The notes under the pieces were generated by a model. The model was given only the letters and a program-made list of their open reading frames with translations, ran no database searches and was not told where the DNA came from. From positions 744,001 to 808,000 of the forward strand of contig NZ_FQVN01000003.1 in NCBI RefSeq assembly GCF_900129375.1: 64,000 nt of DNA, in the 5' to 3' direction. Source of the stretch: Streptoalloteichus hindustanus. GTDB lineage: Bacteria; Actinomycetota; Actinomycetes; Mycobacteriales; Pseudonocardiaceae. The position numbers were made by a program, and so were the translations under genes. Positions 1 through 7,786 of the stretch are shown here, one piece after another. Each line of letters starts with the position of its first letter. Position 1 is the stretch's first letter.

Positions 1-1204
1 CGAGCTGGCCGGCCTGCTGGGCCCGCTGCACGTACTCGTCCGGGCTGATGCCGAACCGCTGCGCCTGGTAGACGATGCGCTCGGTCAGCTCCTGGTCGGT
101 GACCCCGAGCTCCTCGGCGTCGGCGATGGCGTCGAGCAGCAGCTGGGTCTTCACCGCGCGCTCGGCGTCCTCGCGCGCCTCCTTCTCGAAGTCCTCCAGG
201 GTCTGGCCCTGCGACTCCAGCCACTGGGCGAAGCGCGCCTCGTCGTGGTCGAACGGGTGCACGGCGTCGTGCTTGCGCACGCCCACCTCGGACTCGACGA
301 CCTTCTCCGGCAGCGGCACCTCGGCCGCCTCCAGCAGGGCCTCCAGCACCTTGTCGCGGGCCTGCATGGCCTGCTGCATGCGCTTCACGCGGCCCAGCCG
401 CTCGCGCAGGTCGGCCTTCAGCTCGTCCAGGGTGTCGAACTCGCTGGCGAGCTGGGCGAACTCGTCGTCGGCCTCGGGGAGCTGCCGCTCCTTCACCGAG
501 GTGACCACGACGCTGACCTCGGCCTCCTTGCCGGCGTGCTCGCCGGCCACCAGGGTGGTGGTGAAGGCGCGGGTCTCGCCGGCTGCGGCACCGACCAGGG
601 CGTCGTCGATGCCCTCGACGAGCTGGCCGGAGCCGACCTCGTAGGACAGGCCGGTGGTGCGGGCGTCCGCGACGTCCTCGCCGCCCACGGTGGCGGACAG
701 GTCGACGACGACGAAGTCGCCCTGCTGGACCGGGCGCTCGACGCCGACCAGGGTGCCGAACCGGGCGCGCAGCTCGTCGAGCTGCTTCGCCACGTCCTCG
801 TCGGTCACCTCGACGTCGTCGACGGCCACGGTGATGCCGTCGAAGGCGGGCAGCTCGATCGCCGGCCGGACGTCGACCTCGGCGGTGAAGGCGAGCAGCT
901 CGCCGTCCTCCAGCTTGGTCACCTCGATGTCCGGCTGGCCGAGCGGGCGCACCTCACCGGCGGTCACGGCCTCGCCGTACTTGGCCGGGATGGCCTCGTT
1001 GACCACCTCGTCGAGCACCGGGGCGCGGCCGATCCGGCTCTCCAGCACGCGGGCCGGCGCCTTGCCCGGGCGGAAGCCGGGGATGCGGACCTGCTGGGCG
1101 AGCTTCCGGTAGGCGCGGTCGAAGCTCGGCTTGAGCTCGTCGAACGGCACCTCGACGTTGATCCGGACGCGCGTCGGGCTGAGCTGCTCGACGGTGCTCT
1201 TCAC
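1..1204 (-). CDS. tig: trigger factor (C-terminus cut by window edge)
   Basis: Ribosome-associated chaperone and peptidyl-prolyl isomerase that meets nascent chains at the exit tunnel. The GTG start at 1204 follows a GAGGAG ribosome-binding site. The N-terminal ribosome-binding signature GFRPGKAP lies at residues 43-50. The FKBP-like domain follows from roughly residue 150 and the helical chaperone arms after it. About 401 codons are visible and the reading frame runs off the left edge, so the acidic C-terminus expected for the family is missing. In Mycobacterium tig lies close to nei1 and rpiB, as it does here. Identity is near certain; only the end is unseen. Confidence 0.97.
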   Translation of the reverse strand, partial: MKSTVEQLSPTRVRINVEVPFDELKPSFDRAYRKLAQQVRIPGFRPGKAPARVLESRIGRAPVLDEVVNEAIPAKYGEAVTAGEVRPLGQPDIEVTKLEDGELLAFTAEVDVRPAIELPAFDGITVAVDDVEVTDEDVAKQLDELRARFGTLVGVERPVQQGDFVVVDLSATVGGEDVADARTTGLSYEVGSGQLVEGIDDALVGAAAGETRAFTTTLVAGEHAGKEAEVSVVVTSVKERQLPEADDEFAQLASEFDTLDELKADLRERLGRVKRMQQAMQARDKVLEALLEAAEVPLPEKVVESEVGVRKHDAVHPFDHDEARFAQWLESQGQTLEDFEKEAREDAERAVKTQLLLDAIADAEELGVTDQELTERIVYQAQRFGISPDEYVQRAQQAGQL

Positions 1205-1325
1205 GTGGTCTCCTCGTGGAACAGGGCGTGCAGTGTGGGTCCCGCGCCTCGCCCGACGGCGGCGCGTGGACGTCCGGCCAAGTCTAGGCCGTCAGGGGGT
1301 ACACCCGAAGCTGACCCTCGCGGCC

Positions 1326-1526
1326 CTAGCCGCGCGCGGCCTCCGCCACCCCGCCCGCCGCGCCGGGCTCGGAGCCGGCGGGGGCGTGCGGCCACACCAG
1401 GGCCTGGGCGGCGACGACCCGCTCGCCGCCGAACGCGACGGCGGGGGAGCCGTGCGGGCGGTACCCCTCGTCGAGCAGGGCGCTGATCCGGCGGCAGGAC
1501 GCGGCGTCATCCGGTCCGGTGATCAA
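1326..1526 (-). CDS. DUF1737-type small protein
   Basis: A 66-residue protein. The stretch from ITGPDD through CRRISALLDEGY to GGERVVAAQALVW resembles the short DUF1737 domain, a small module of unknown function often found alone or at protein ends. The TTG start at 1526 is the first available start in frame downstream of the tRNA gene; the frame upstream stays open but shows no ATG, GTG or TTG before the tRNA. No good Shine-Dalgarno sequence is visible, so the start is uncertain. The Ala/Gly-rich tail is probably disordered. Function unknown. Confidence 0.6.
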   Translation of the reverse strand: MITGPDDAASCRRISALLDEGYRPHGSPAVAFGGERVVAAQALVWPHAPAGSEPGAAGGVAEAARG

Positions 1527-1577
1527 CCGGTACCGGAGCCGGTCCGTCAGCGCGCCCTCCGCTCCTGCTCGACACCG

Positions 1578-1651
1578 TCGGGGTGGCGGGATTCGAACCC
1601 ACGGCCCCTCGCACCCAAAGCGAGTGCGCTACCAAGCTGCGCCACACCCCG
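1578..1651 (-). tRNA. tRNA-Pro (TGG anticodon)
   Basis: Read on the minus strand, the acceptor arm CGGGGTG pairs with CACCCCG and the discriminator base is A. The T-arm carries GTTCGAATC. The anticodon stem CTCGC/GCGAG encloses the loop TTTGGGT, giving anticodon TGG. CCA is not encoded. The gene is divergent from the tRNA-Gly gene about 140 bp away. Confidence 0.95.
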
Positions 1652-1740
1652 TCGCACCTCCGGCCGTCCGCCGCCGCCAACGCTGTCCGACGTGCCGTCC
1701 GACCTCGCCGTCCGGGCTTTCCGACCGGTGGTGCACAAGC

Positions 1741-1763
1741 AGCCTAGCGTGACGCGCTAGGCT
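1741..1763. promoter_or_regulatory. perfect palindrome between divergent tRNA genes
   Basis: Nine-base arms (AGCCTAGCG / CGCTAGGCT) flank a 5-base centre. Each arm contains TAGGCT reading outward, so the site could carry back-to-back -10 hexamers for the two tRNA genes. On the minus strand a TTCAAC sits 17 bp upstream of its TAGGCT. The plus-strand -35 is poor. An operator or stem-loop is an alternative reading. Confidence 0.4.
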
Positions 1764-1793
1764 GTTGAACGCGCCCGGTGATCCGGGAGCCCA

Positions 1794-1867
1794 GCGGGTG
1801 TAGCTCAATGGCAGAGCCCCAGCCTTCCAAGCTGGTTGTGCGGGTTCGATTCCCGTCACCCGCTCCA
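1794..1867 (+). tRNA. tRNA-Gly (TCC anticodon), CCA encoded
   Basis: Acceptor GCGGGTG pairs with CACCCGC, and the T-arm has GGTTCGATTCC. The anticodon stem CCAGC/GCTGG holds the loop CTTCCAA, giving anticodon TCC. The mature 3' CCA is encoded at 1865-1867, unlike in the neighbouring tRNA-Pro. Confidence 0.95.
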
Positions 1868-1880
1868 CAGGAGAAGAGCA

Positions 1881-1925
1881 CGTCAGAGGGGGTGGACCCG
1901 GCAGCCGGGTCCACCCCCTCTGACG
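1881..1925 (+). terminator. hairpin terminator after tRNA-Gly
   Basis: A perfect 21-bp stem with a 3-base loop (CAG) starts 14 bases after the tRNA. There is no U-tract, which is common for actinobacterial terminators. Confidence 0.85.
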
Positions 1926-2093
1926 TATCTGGACGTGTCTGGGAGCCTCGTGTGACGAGCGTGCTGTCAGCCCGCTGGCACCAGGCACCCCCGCTCCGTC
2001 GTCGCCCGTCGCGTCCGCTGATGCCGGAGCGGAGGCCCGCATTCACTATGGGGCCTCGTGTAGGACGCTGGTACTCGGAGGAGGTGAGCGCTG

Positions 2094-2628
2094 ATGGCCG
2101 TGCCCCTGCCGGGGCATCACGGTCCACGGCCGTGGTTCGTCGCCGACGTGATGGCGCTCCCCGCCGACGGTTACCGCCACGAAGTGATCGAGGGCGCCCT
2201 CATCGCGAACCCGCCTCCTGGTGTCGGTCACCAGCGCTTGTCCCGCCGGCTCTCACGCCGCCTGGAAGACGCGGCTCCCCCGGAGCTGGAAGTGCTGGAA
2301 GCAGTCGGCATCAAGATCAGCCGACACCAACCTCCTGCGGCCCGAGCAGGTGGTTCTCGCCGTGGAGATCGTTTCCCCTGGTTCCAGGAAGCAGGATCGC
2401 ACCCTCAAGCCGATGGTGTTGGCCGAGGCCGGTGTCCCGCACTTCTGGCGCGTGGAACTGATCGGTTTCCGAGAGCAGCTTCCGGGAGAGCGTCCTCCGG
2501 TCGTGTTCGCCCACATGTTGTCCGACGCTGCCTATGCGCTGGTCATGCGCGCCGGTGCCGGAACGGTTGTCACCCTTCCAGGGCCTATCCCTCTTTCAGT
2601 CGATCCCGGTGGCCTGCTGCTCCGTTGA
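2094..2628 (+). pseudogene. broken Uma2-family (DUF820) gene
   Basis: The first frame (from ATG 2094, after a GGAGGAGG ribosome-binding site) encodes the start of a Uma2/DUF820 protein: YRHEVIEG, then NPPPGVGHQRL, then LEVLEAVGIKIS. The second half, VVLAVEIVSPGSRKQDR ... KPMVLAEAGVPHFWRVE, is in another frame. The junction near 2330 lacks about 20 residues that normally carry the PD-containing strand of this PD-(D/E)XK-like fold, so an out-of-frame internal deletion is the simplest explanation rather than a sequencing slip. Uma2 proteins are restriction-endonuclease-like and of unknown role. Third-codon GC looks lower than in neighbours, consistent with acquisition and decay. Confidence 0.75.
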
Positions 2629-2755
2629 GTTGAGGCCGACACGGGCGTTCACGCGGCCCAAGCCGCCCCTTCCCCGGTGAAGCCGCAGGATCGGCGAGCA
2701 GGCGGGGCTACGCTGCGAGCGGATCTCGAACCTGCACCGGGTTTCGGAGGCGCAC

Positions 2756-3454
2756 GTGGACTTCGTGCTCGTGCACGGCACCACGCAGGCGCCCAGCGGC
2801 TGGGACCGGTTGGTCGAGGCACTGGCCCGGCGCGGCCACCGGGCCCACTGCCTCGACCTGGCCGGAGTGCCGCCGGCCGCCCCGGCCACCGCGTACGCGG
2901 AACACGCCCTGCGCTGGTGGGCTGACCGCGCCCCGACTCCCGTGGTGGTCGCGCACTCCGGCGGCGGCGCGCTGCTCCCAGCGCTCGCCCAGGCCCTCCA
3001 CGCCAGCCACCAGGTGTGGCTGGCGGCCTACGTGCCGGACTTCGACGGCGGCGCGTGCCTCGTGGAGGACGTCGGCGTCGAGCCGGAGGCCGTGGTCAAC
3101 CCCGAGTGGGTCGGCCAGGACCCGTTCGCCGACCCGGTGATCGCCGCGCACTTCCTGTTCCACGACTGCGATCTGGCCACCCTGCGCTGGGCGCTGGGGA
3201 CGTTGCGCCCGTTCCCCGCCGAGGCGGTCCACCGGCACCGCCCCTCCGCCGACCCGAGGGCGGTCCCGTCGACCTACCTGCTCCCGGTCGACGACCGCGT
3301 CCTGCGCCCGGACTGGATGCGCCGGGCGGCGCACGAACGGCTGGGCGCGGCGTGCGTGGAGCTGCTCGGCGGGCACTGCCCGCACGTCGCGCGCCCGGAA
3401 AGCGTCGCCGACGTCCTCGTCGGCGTCGGCCGGCGGACCGACCGCACACCGTGA
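2756..3454 (+). CDS. alpha/beta hydrolase
   Basis: A 232-residue alpha/beta-hydrolase fold protein. FVLVHGTTQAPSGW near the N-terminus carries the oxyanion-hole HG. VVVAHSGGGAL holds the nucleophile Ser68 in a G/A-H-S-G-G elbow. The acid is probably in PVDDRVL, and the histidine in GGHCPHVARPE near the C-terminus. The GTG start at 2756 has GGAGG six bases upstream. The family includes esterases and salicylate-esterase-like enzymes, and the substrate is not deducible. In Mtb this position next to tig holds an esterase gene (lipP) of a different family. Confidence 0.85.
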   Translation: MDFVLVHGTTQAPSGWDRLVEALARRGHRAHCLDLAGVPPAAPATAYAEHALRWWADRAPTPVVVAHSGGGALLPALAQALHASHQVWLAAYVPDFDGGACLVEDVGVEPEAVVNPEWVGQDPFADPVIAAHFLFHDCDLATLRWALGTLRPFPAEAVHRHRPSADPRAVPSTYLLPVDDRVLRPDWMRRAAHERLGAACVELLGGHCPHVARPESVADVLVGVGRRTDRTP

Positions 3455-3516
3455 TTCCCCGCACGGCGGCCGAAATTGGCTGGATCGGGCAGCCGGGGCG
3501 GAGTACCAAGCGGACT

Positions 3517-4743
3517 ATGCCGGAGCACGCGCCGATCGTTCGGCCGTTAGCCAGGGATGAGATCAAGGACTACGTCCGCCTCGACCACAACGCCTTCCTG
3601 GTCGACACGTCACCGGAGGCGGTCCGGCGGGAGGCCGGCCGGATCGAGGTCTCCCGCTCACTGGGGGCCTTCGACCCCGACGGCACCATGCTGGGTGGCG
3701 CTTTCATCCTGACCCGTGACATGACACTGCCCGGTACGGGGCCGAGCCCCGTGGCCGGCGTCACCGGTGTCGTGGTCGCCGTCGACCAGCGCCGCCGCGG
3801 GGTGCTCGCCGCGTTGATGCGCACGCAGCTGCACGGCCTGTACGAGTCCGGCGCGGAGCCCCTCGCGGCGCTGTGGGCCTCGGAGGGCGGCATCTACGGC
3901 CGCTTCGGCTACGGGCCGGCCGCGTGGCGGGCGCAGCTGACCGTGCCCAGGGGCGCCGAGTTCCACCCGAGCGTGGACGTGGGCGACGCGCGGATCAGGG
4001 AGCTGCCCAGGGAGCGGGCGATGCCGCTGTTCCGCGACCTGCACGCCAGGGTGGCGGCGACCAGCGTCGGCTGGGTCACCCGCCCCCCGGCGTCCTGGCG
4101 CTGGTGGTACGACGACAGCGAGTCGGGGGACGAGGACTACTCCAAGCTGCGGTTCGCCATCCACCCGGACGGCTACGCCGCCTACGACGTGCGGGAGAAC
4201 TGGACCGACCGCGGCCCCCGCCACTTCCTGCGGGTGCGCGAGATCGCGGCCACGACGCCCACCGCCCACGCGGCGCTGTGGCGACACCTGTTGGACCTCG
4301 ACCTCGTCGGCGAAGTCCACTACTCCTTCGCCAGGGCCGACGACCCGTTGCCGCTCCTGCTGGCCAACCCCCGGCTGGCCGAGCGCAGCCTCGTCGACTC
4401 GGTCTGGATGCGGGTGGTGGACGTCGAGCGCGGCCTGGCGGCCCGGCGCTACCCGGCGCCCGTGAACGTCGTGATGGAGCTCACCGACACCCTGTGCCCG
4501 TGGAACGCGGGCCGGTGGCGGTTGCGGGTCGACGGGAGCGGTGCCGCCGAGGTGCTGCGGACCGACGACGACCCCGACATCGCGCTGGACGTGGCGATGC
4601 TCGGCTCCGTGTTCCTGGGCGGACCCACGTTGACGAGCCTCGCCGCCGCGGGTCGGGTGCGCGAGCTGCGGCCGGGGACGCTCACGCCGGTCAGCCGCGC
4701 CTTCGCCGGAGACCGCGCCCCGCACTGCCCGGAAACCTTCTGA
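3517..4743 (+). CDS. eis: Eis-type GNAT N-acetyltransferase
   Basis: A 408-residue protein built like Mtb Eis: an N-terminal GNAT domain, a central GNAT-like domain and a C-terminal sterol-carrier-like domain. The acetyl-CoA loop is QRRRGVLAAL (from residue 91). The GGIYGRFGYG segment holds Tyr127, which by alignment from memory corresponds to the general-acid tyrosine of Eis. The protein ends in Phe, whose free carboxylate serves catalysis in Eis enzymes. Known members acetylate amines on aminoglycosides or on protein lysines; the target here is unknown. It shares a strand with the hydrolase 60 bp upstream. Confidence 0.88.
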   Translation: MPEHAPIVRPLARDEIKDYVRLDHNAFLVDTSPEAVRREAGRIEVSRSLGAFDPDGTMLGGAFILTRDMTLPGTGPSPVAGVTGVVVAVDQRRRGVLAALMRTQLHGLYESGAEPLAALWASEGGIYGRFGYGPAAWRAQLTVPRGAEFHPSVDVGDARIRELPRERAMPLFRDLHARVAATSVGWVTRPPASWRWWYDDSESGDEDYSKLRFAIHPDGYAAYDVRENWTDRGPRHFLRVREIAATTPTAHAALWRHLLDLDLVGEVHYSFARADDPLPLLLANPRLAERSLVDSVWMRVVDVERGLAARRYPAPVNVVMELTDTLCPWNAGRWRLRVDGSGAAEVLRTDDDPDIALDVAMLGSVFLGGPTLTSLAAAGRVRELRPGTLTPVSRAFAGDRAPHCPETF

Positions 4744-4788
4744 CCGAGAGCCTTCTGCCCGGGGGCGTTCTGCCTCGGGAGCATCTGT
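4733..4788. repeat. degenerate tandem repeat across the eis stop codon
   Basis: Four imperfect 14-16 base units with the core CCTTCTGMCCGRG/GCGTTCTGCC/GCATCTGTCC begin in the last codons of the acetyltransferase gene and continue into the intergenic region. Confidence 0.55.
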
Positions 4789-4826
4789 CCGGGTCGGACC
4801 AGCCCCCGGGGGCTGGTCCGACCCGG
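4789..4826 (+). terminator. perfect 38-bp palindrome, terminator-like
   Basis: CCGGGTCGGACCAGCCCCC is followed directly by its exact reverse complement. As RNA it would fold with a tight loop 45 bases after the acetyltransferase stop. No U-tract follows. Confidence 0.75.
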
Positions 4827-4941
4827 GCGCCGGAACTCCGGCTCCTGGTCGTACGTTGGAGGCGGTGGATCGGGGTCGGAACGGCGGCGACGTCGACGCG
4901 GCCCACTTCGTCGTCCCGCGGCGCGGCCGCGGACGCGGCTC

Positions 4942-5697
4942 GTGGAGGACTTCGTGATCGTCGTGCTGGTCGTGCTCGTGCTCGTGGCGGTCGGCGGGTT
5001 CCTGTGGTTCCGGCAGCAGGCCGCCGCGAAGCGGCGGGCGCTGGACGACGCCAAGGCCGAGGCCCGGCGGTGGGTGGAGCGGCTCGGCGGTCAGGTGATG
5101 AACCTCGTCGGCACCAACGAGGCCGCCAAGCAGGCCCTGGCCGACGCGTCCGAGCGCTACACGGCGGCCGGGTCGCAGATGGAGCAGGCCCAGACCGCGC
5201 AGCAGTGCCAGCTGGTGACCCAGACGGCGTTGGAGGGCCTGTACTACGTGCGCGCGGCGCGCGTCGCGATGGACCTCGACCCGGGCCCGGAGCTGCCGGA
5301 CCTGTCGGGTCAGCGCAACGCCGGCAAGGTCACCGAGGAGCGCAAGGTCTCGGTCCAGGGGCACGACTACTCGGCCTCGCCGCAGCCGACCTCCGGCACG
5401 CCGCACTACTACCCGGGCGGCATGGTCGCCGGCCGGCCGGTGCCGCAGGGCTGGTACAGCGAGCCGTGGTGGAAGCCGGCGCTGGTGGCCGGCGCCTGGG
5501 GTGTGGGGTCGTTCCTGCTGTTCGACGCGATGTTCTCCGGCATGCACGGCGTGAGCGCGGACGCGATCGCGTCGGCCGCCTACGCCGAGGGCCTGGCCGA
5601 CGGGCACGCGCTGGACGCGGGCGGCGACCAGGGCTTCGACTTCGGCGGGTTCGGCCTCGGCGGCGACAGCGGCGGTGGCGGCGACTTCGACTTCTGA
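4942..5697 (+). CDS. membrane-anchored protein, function unknown
   Basis: 251 residues. A single N-terminal membrane segment (residues about 4-22, FVIVVLVVLVLVAVGGFLW) is followed by an Ala/Glu-rich helical, probably coiled-coil, region (30-110). A Pro/Gly/Tyr-rich stretch then leads to a second hydrophobic patch near 175-195. The C-terminus is rich in Gly, Asp and Phe. Similar proteins in actinobacteria are often labelled DUF1542-like; I recognise the architecture but not a function. The GTG start at 4942 lacks a clear ribosome-binding site. Confidence 0.75.
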   Translation: MEDFVIVVLVVLVLVAVGGFLWFRQQAAAKRRALDDAKAEARRWVERLGGQVMNLVGTNEAAKQALADASERYTAAGSQMEQAQTAQQCQLVTQTALEGLYYVRAARVAMDLDPGPELPDLSGQRNAGKVTEERKVSVQGHDYSASPQPTSGTPHYYPGGMVAGRPVPQGWYSEPWWKPALVAGAWGVGSFLLFDAMFSGMHGVSADAIASAAYAEGLADGHALDAGGDQGFDFGGFGLGGDSGGGGDFDF

Positions 5698-5721
5698 CCG
5701 AAGGAATCGTCAACGACATGT

Positions 5722-5763
5722 GGAAAAGGGCCGGCGCCTCGGGAGAGGCGCCGGCCCTTTTCC
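5722..5763. terminator. bidirectional terminator
   Basis: A 19-bp perfect stem with a GGGA loop lies between convergent genes. It has AAAA on the left and TTTT on the right of the GC stem, so it can act in both directions. Confidence 0.9.
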
Positions 5764-5795
5764 GCGTGGTTCTCCCGCGTGGTTCTCCCGCGAGG

Positions 5796-6605
5796 TCACT
5801 CGGGTTGGCAGGTGGAGCACCAGTAGAGCTTGCGGCCGGACAGCTCGGACCAGGACACCGGCGTGCCGCAGACCAGGCACGGCAGCCCGGCCCGCCGGTA
5901 CACGTAGACCTCGCCGCCGTGCCGGTCGCGGCGGGGCTCCCGCCCGGTGACCTCGGGGTCGTGCTCGGGCCGCACGGTGTCGATGCGCCCGGTCCGCACG
6001 CCCTCCCGCATCAGCACGACGAGGTCGGCCCAGATCGCCTCCCACCGCCCCCGGTCGAGGGCGCGGCCGGGCAGCAGGGGGTGCACGCCGTGCCGGAACA
6101 GCACCTCCGCCCGGTACACGTTGCCCGCGCCGGCGATCACCGACTGGTCCAGCAGCGACACGGCGACCGGCGTGCGGGAGCGGGAGATCCGCGCCCACGC
6201 CAGGTCCGGGTCCGCGTCGGCGCGCAGCGGGTCCGGACCCAGCCGGTCCCGCAGGGCGTCGACCTCGGCGTCGTTGAGCAGCCGGCAGGCGTTGGGCCCG
6301 CGCAGGTCGGTCCAGTGCGTGGGGCCGACGAGGCGCATCCGCACCTGTCCGCGCGGCTCGGCCACCGGCAGCGGCTCCTCGGTGAACGTGCCGTAGAGCC
6401 CGAGGTGCACGTGCACGACGAGATCCGGGCCGTAGACGTGGAACAGGTGCTTCCCGTACGCCTCCGCGCGTTCCAGCACCCGACCGTCCACGAGGGACGC
6501 GTCCTTGGCGAACCGCCCCTGCGGGCTGGAGACCGCCACCGGCGTTCCCTCGTAACGCCGCTGGTGGAGCAGGGCGAGCCGGTGCAGCGTGTGGCCTTCG
6601 GGCAC
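5796..6605 (-). CDS. nei1: Fpg/Nei-family DNA glycosylase
   Basis: A 269-residue base-excision repair glycosylase/AP lyase for oxidised bases. After removal of Met, the catalytic N-terminus is Pro2-Glu3 (MPEGHTL). The helix-two-turn-helix region includes VIAGAGNVYRAEVLF, and the C-terminal zinc finger is C-x2-C (CLVC) ... C-x2-C (CSTC). The GTG start at 6605 follows GGAGGA, which overlaps the stop of the upstream membrane gene, so translation is probably coupled. In Mtb the orthologue (Rv2464c) also sits next to rpiB. Confidence 0.93.
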   Translation of the reverse strand: MPEGHTLHRLALLHQRRYEGTPVAVSSPQGRFAKDASLVDGRVLERAEAYGKHLFHVYGPDLVVHVHLGLYGTFTEEPLPVAEPRGQVRMRLVGPTHWTDLRGPNACRLLNDAEVDALRDRLGPDPLRADADPDLAWARISRSRTPVAVSLLDQSVIAGAGNVYRAEVLFRHGVHPLLPGRALDRGRWEAIWADLVVLMREGVRTGRIDTVRPEHDPEVTGREPRRDRHGGEVYVYRRAGLPCLVCGTPVSWSELSGRKLYWCSTCQPE

Positions 6606-6615
6606 GGGTGTCCTC

Positions 6616-6969
6616 CTACACCTTGGGCCACCAGGCGATAACGGACAGCGCCGCGTACGCCACCAGGCACCACCCGGCGACCCACGCGCCGCGCCACACC
6701 GCCCGGCGGTTGTCCTGGTCCTCGCGGCACCGCAACGCCACGACGCAGCCGGCCGTCATCGCCAGGCAGACCGCGAGGAACCCGAAGAGGACCAGCAGGA
6801 CGCCGACGCCGAGTCCGCAGTCGACGGTGCCGCAGACCTGCTCGACCCCGCCGGCCAACCGGGGCACCAACCGGGCCTGGCCGTAGAACAGCGCCAGCAC
6901 GCCGAGCAGCGTGCCGAACACCGCCACCAGCGGGGTGAGCAGCCAGGCGAGCGCGGCCTGCCGCGTCAT
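6616..6969 (-). CDS. small integral membrane protein
   Basis: 117 residues with three predicted membrane segments (about 8-28, 52-76 and 92-112). A short charged loop (RCREDQDNRR) lies before the last one. It sits between rpiB (12 bp upstream) and nei1, whose ribosome-binding site overlaps its TAG stop, so it is likely co-transcribed with both. No recognisable family. Confidence 0.75.
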   Translation of the reverse strand: MTRQAALAWLLTPLVAVFGTLLGVLALFYGQARLVPRLAGGVEQVCGTVDCGLGVGVLLVLFGFLAVCLAMTAGCVVALRCREDQDNRRAVWRGAWVAGWCLVAYAALSVIAWWPKV

Positions 6970-6981
6970 GGCGGTCGGGGG

Positions 6982-7455
6982 TCAGCCCCGCGGCAGTGCC
7001 GGCGGCTGGCCCGTCCGCTCGTACTCGCTGAGCATGTCGATCCGCCGGACGTGCCGCTCGTCGCCGGAGAACGGGGTGGCGAGGAAGGACTCCACGATGG
7101 CCGTGGCCTCCTCGACCGAGTGCATGCGGGAGCCGAGGCCGATCACCTGGGCGTTGTTGTGCTCGCGCGCCAGGGCGGCCGTCTGCGGGCTCCAGGCCAG
7201 GGCGGCCCGGCAGCCGGGAACCTTGTTGGCGGCGATCTGCTCGCCGTTGCCGGAGCCGCCGATGACGACCCCGAGGCTGCCCTCGTCGGCGACGACGCGC
7301 CGCGCGGTCTCGACGCAGAACGGCGGGTAGTCGTCGAGCGGGTCGAAGGCCGCCGGTCCCACGTCGATCACCTCGTGGCCCTGGCCGGTGAGGTGCTCGA
7401 CGAGGTGGGCCTTGAGCTCGAAGCCCGCGTGGTCAGCTCCCAGGTAGACGCGCAC
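6982..7455 (-). CDS. rpiB: ribose-5-phosphate isomerase B
   Basis: 157 residues of the RpiB/LacAB family, interconverting ribose-5-phosphate and ribulose-5-phosphate in the pentose-phosphate pathway. The N-terminal VYLGADHAGFELK and the active-site stretch GSGNGEQIAANKVPG are intact. As in other actinobacterial RpiB proteins, the usual GSGxGxSIAANK Cys is not at that position. I place the start at GTG 7455 because conserved sequence begins there; the open frame further upstream is poorly conserved. Copy A of the dispersed element lies about 107 bp upstream in the same orientation and could contain its promoter. Confidence 0.95.
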   Translation of the reverse strand: MRVYLGADHAGFELKAHLVEHLTGQGHEVIDVGPAAFDPLDDYPPFCVETARRVVADEGSLGVVIGGSGNGEQIAANKVPGCRAALAWSPQTAALAREHNNAQVIGLGSRMHSVEEATAIVESFLATPFSGDERHVRRIDMLSEYERTGQPPALPRG

Positions 7456-7561
7456 GGCGGGGAGTCTGCCAAACGACGCGGGGCCCCACCGCCAGCGGGT
7501 TCCCCCGTTCGGGGACACCTACCCTCTGACCTGCGGTTTCCCGCCATCCCGCTCCGGCTAC

Positions 7562-7669
7562 AGCCCCCACCCTCCCTGGGGGGCGAGCCCTGCTCCAGCC
7601 TACCGAGCCCCACCCGCCGGCCCCACCCCACGAGCCCGCGCTGGGGACAACTCCGTCACCTGTGGACAA
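7562..7669 (-). repeat. dispersed element, copy A (DnaA-box pair + core)
   Basis: Minus strand, 5' to 3': TTGTCCACA (7661-7669), 10-bp spacer, TTGTCCCCA (7642-7650), 37 bp, GGTAGGCT (7597-7604), then a GC-rich hairpin core ending near 7562. It is the main content of the 331-bp gap between rpiB and the mannosyltransferase gene. Three further copies lie at 12507, 35807 and 48712. Confidence 0.8.
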
Positions 7670-7786
7670 CCCTGTCGCCCGCACGAGGGAACGACTTGAC
7701 CCGGCGCTCCCGATCTGCTTGCACGGCCGTTGCCACCCCGGAGGCTCCAGGAGGCTCCCGATCGGAACGCCCCTCGGACAGCTCGA

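Noticed and set aside
1547-1738. Frame across the tRNA-Pro gene
   Set aside because: It translates the tRNA itself (GVAQLGS ... RGFESRHPDG pattern).
1778-2461. Frame across tRNA-Gly and its terminator
   Set aside because: Starts in the tRNA and passes through a perfect hairpin; no protein signal.
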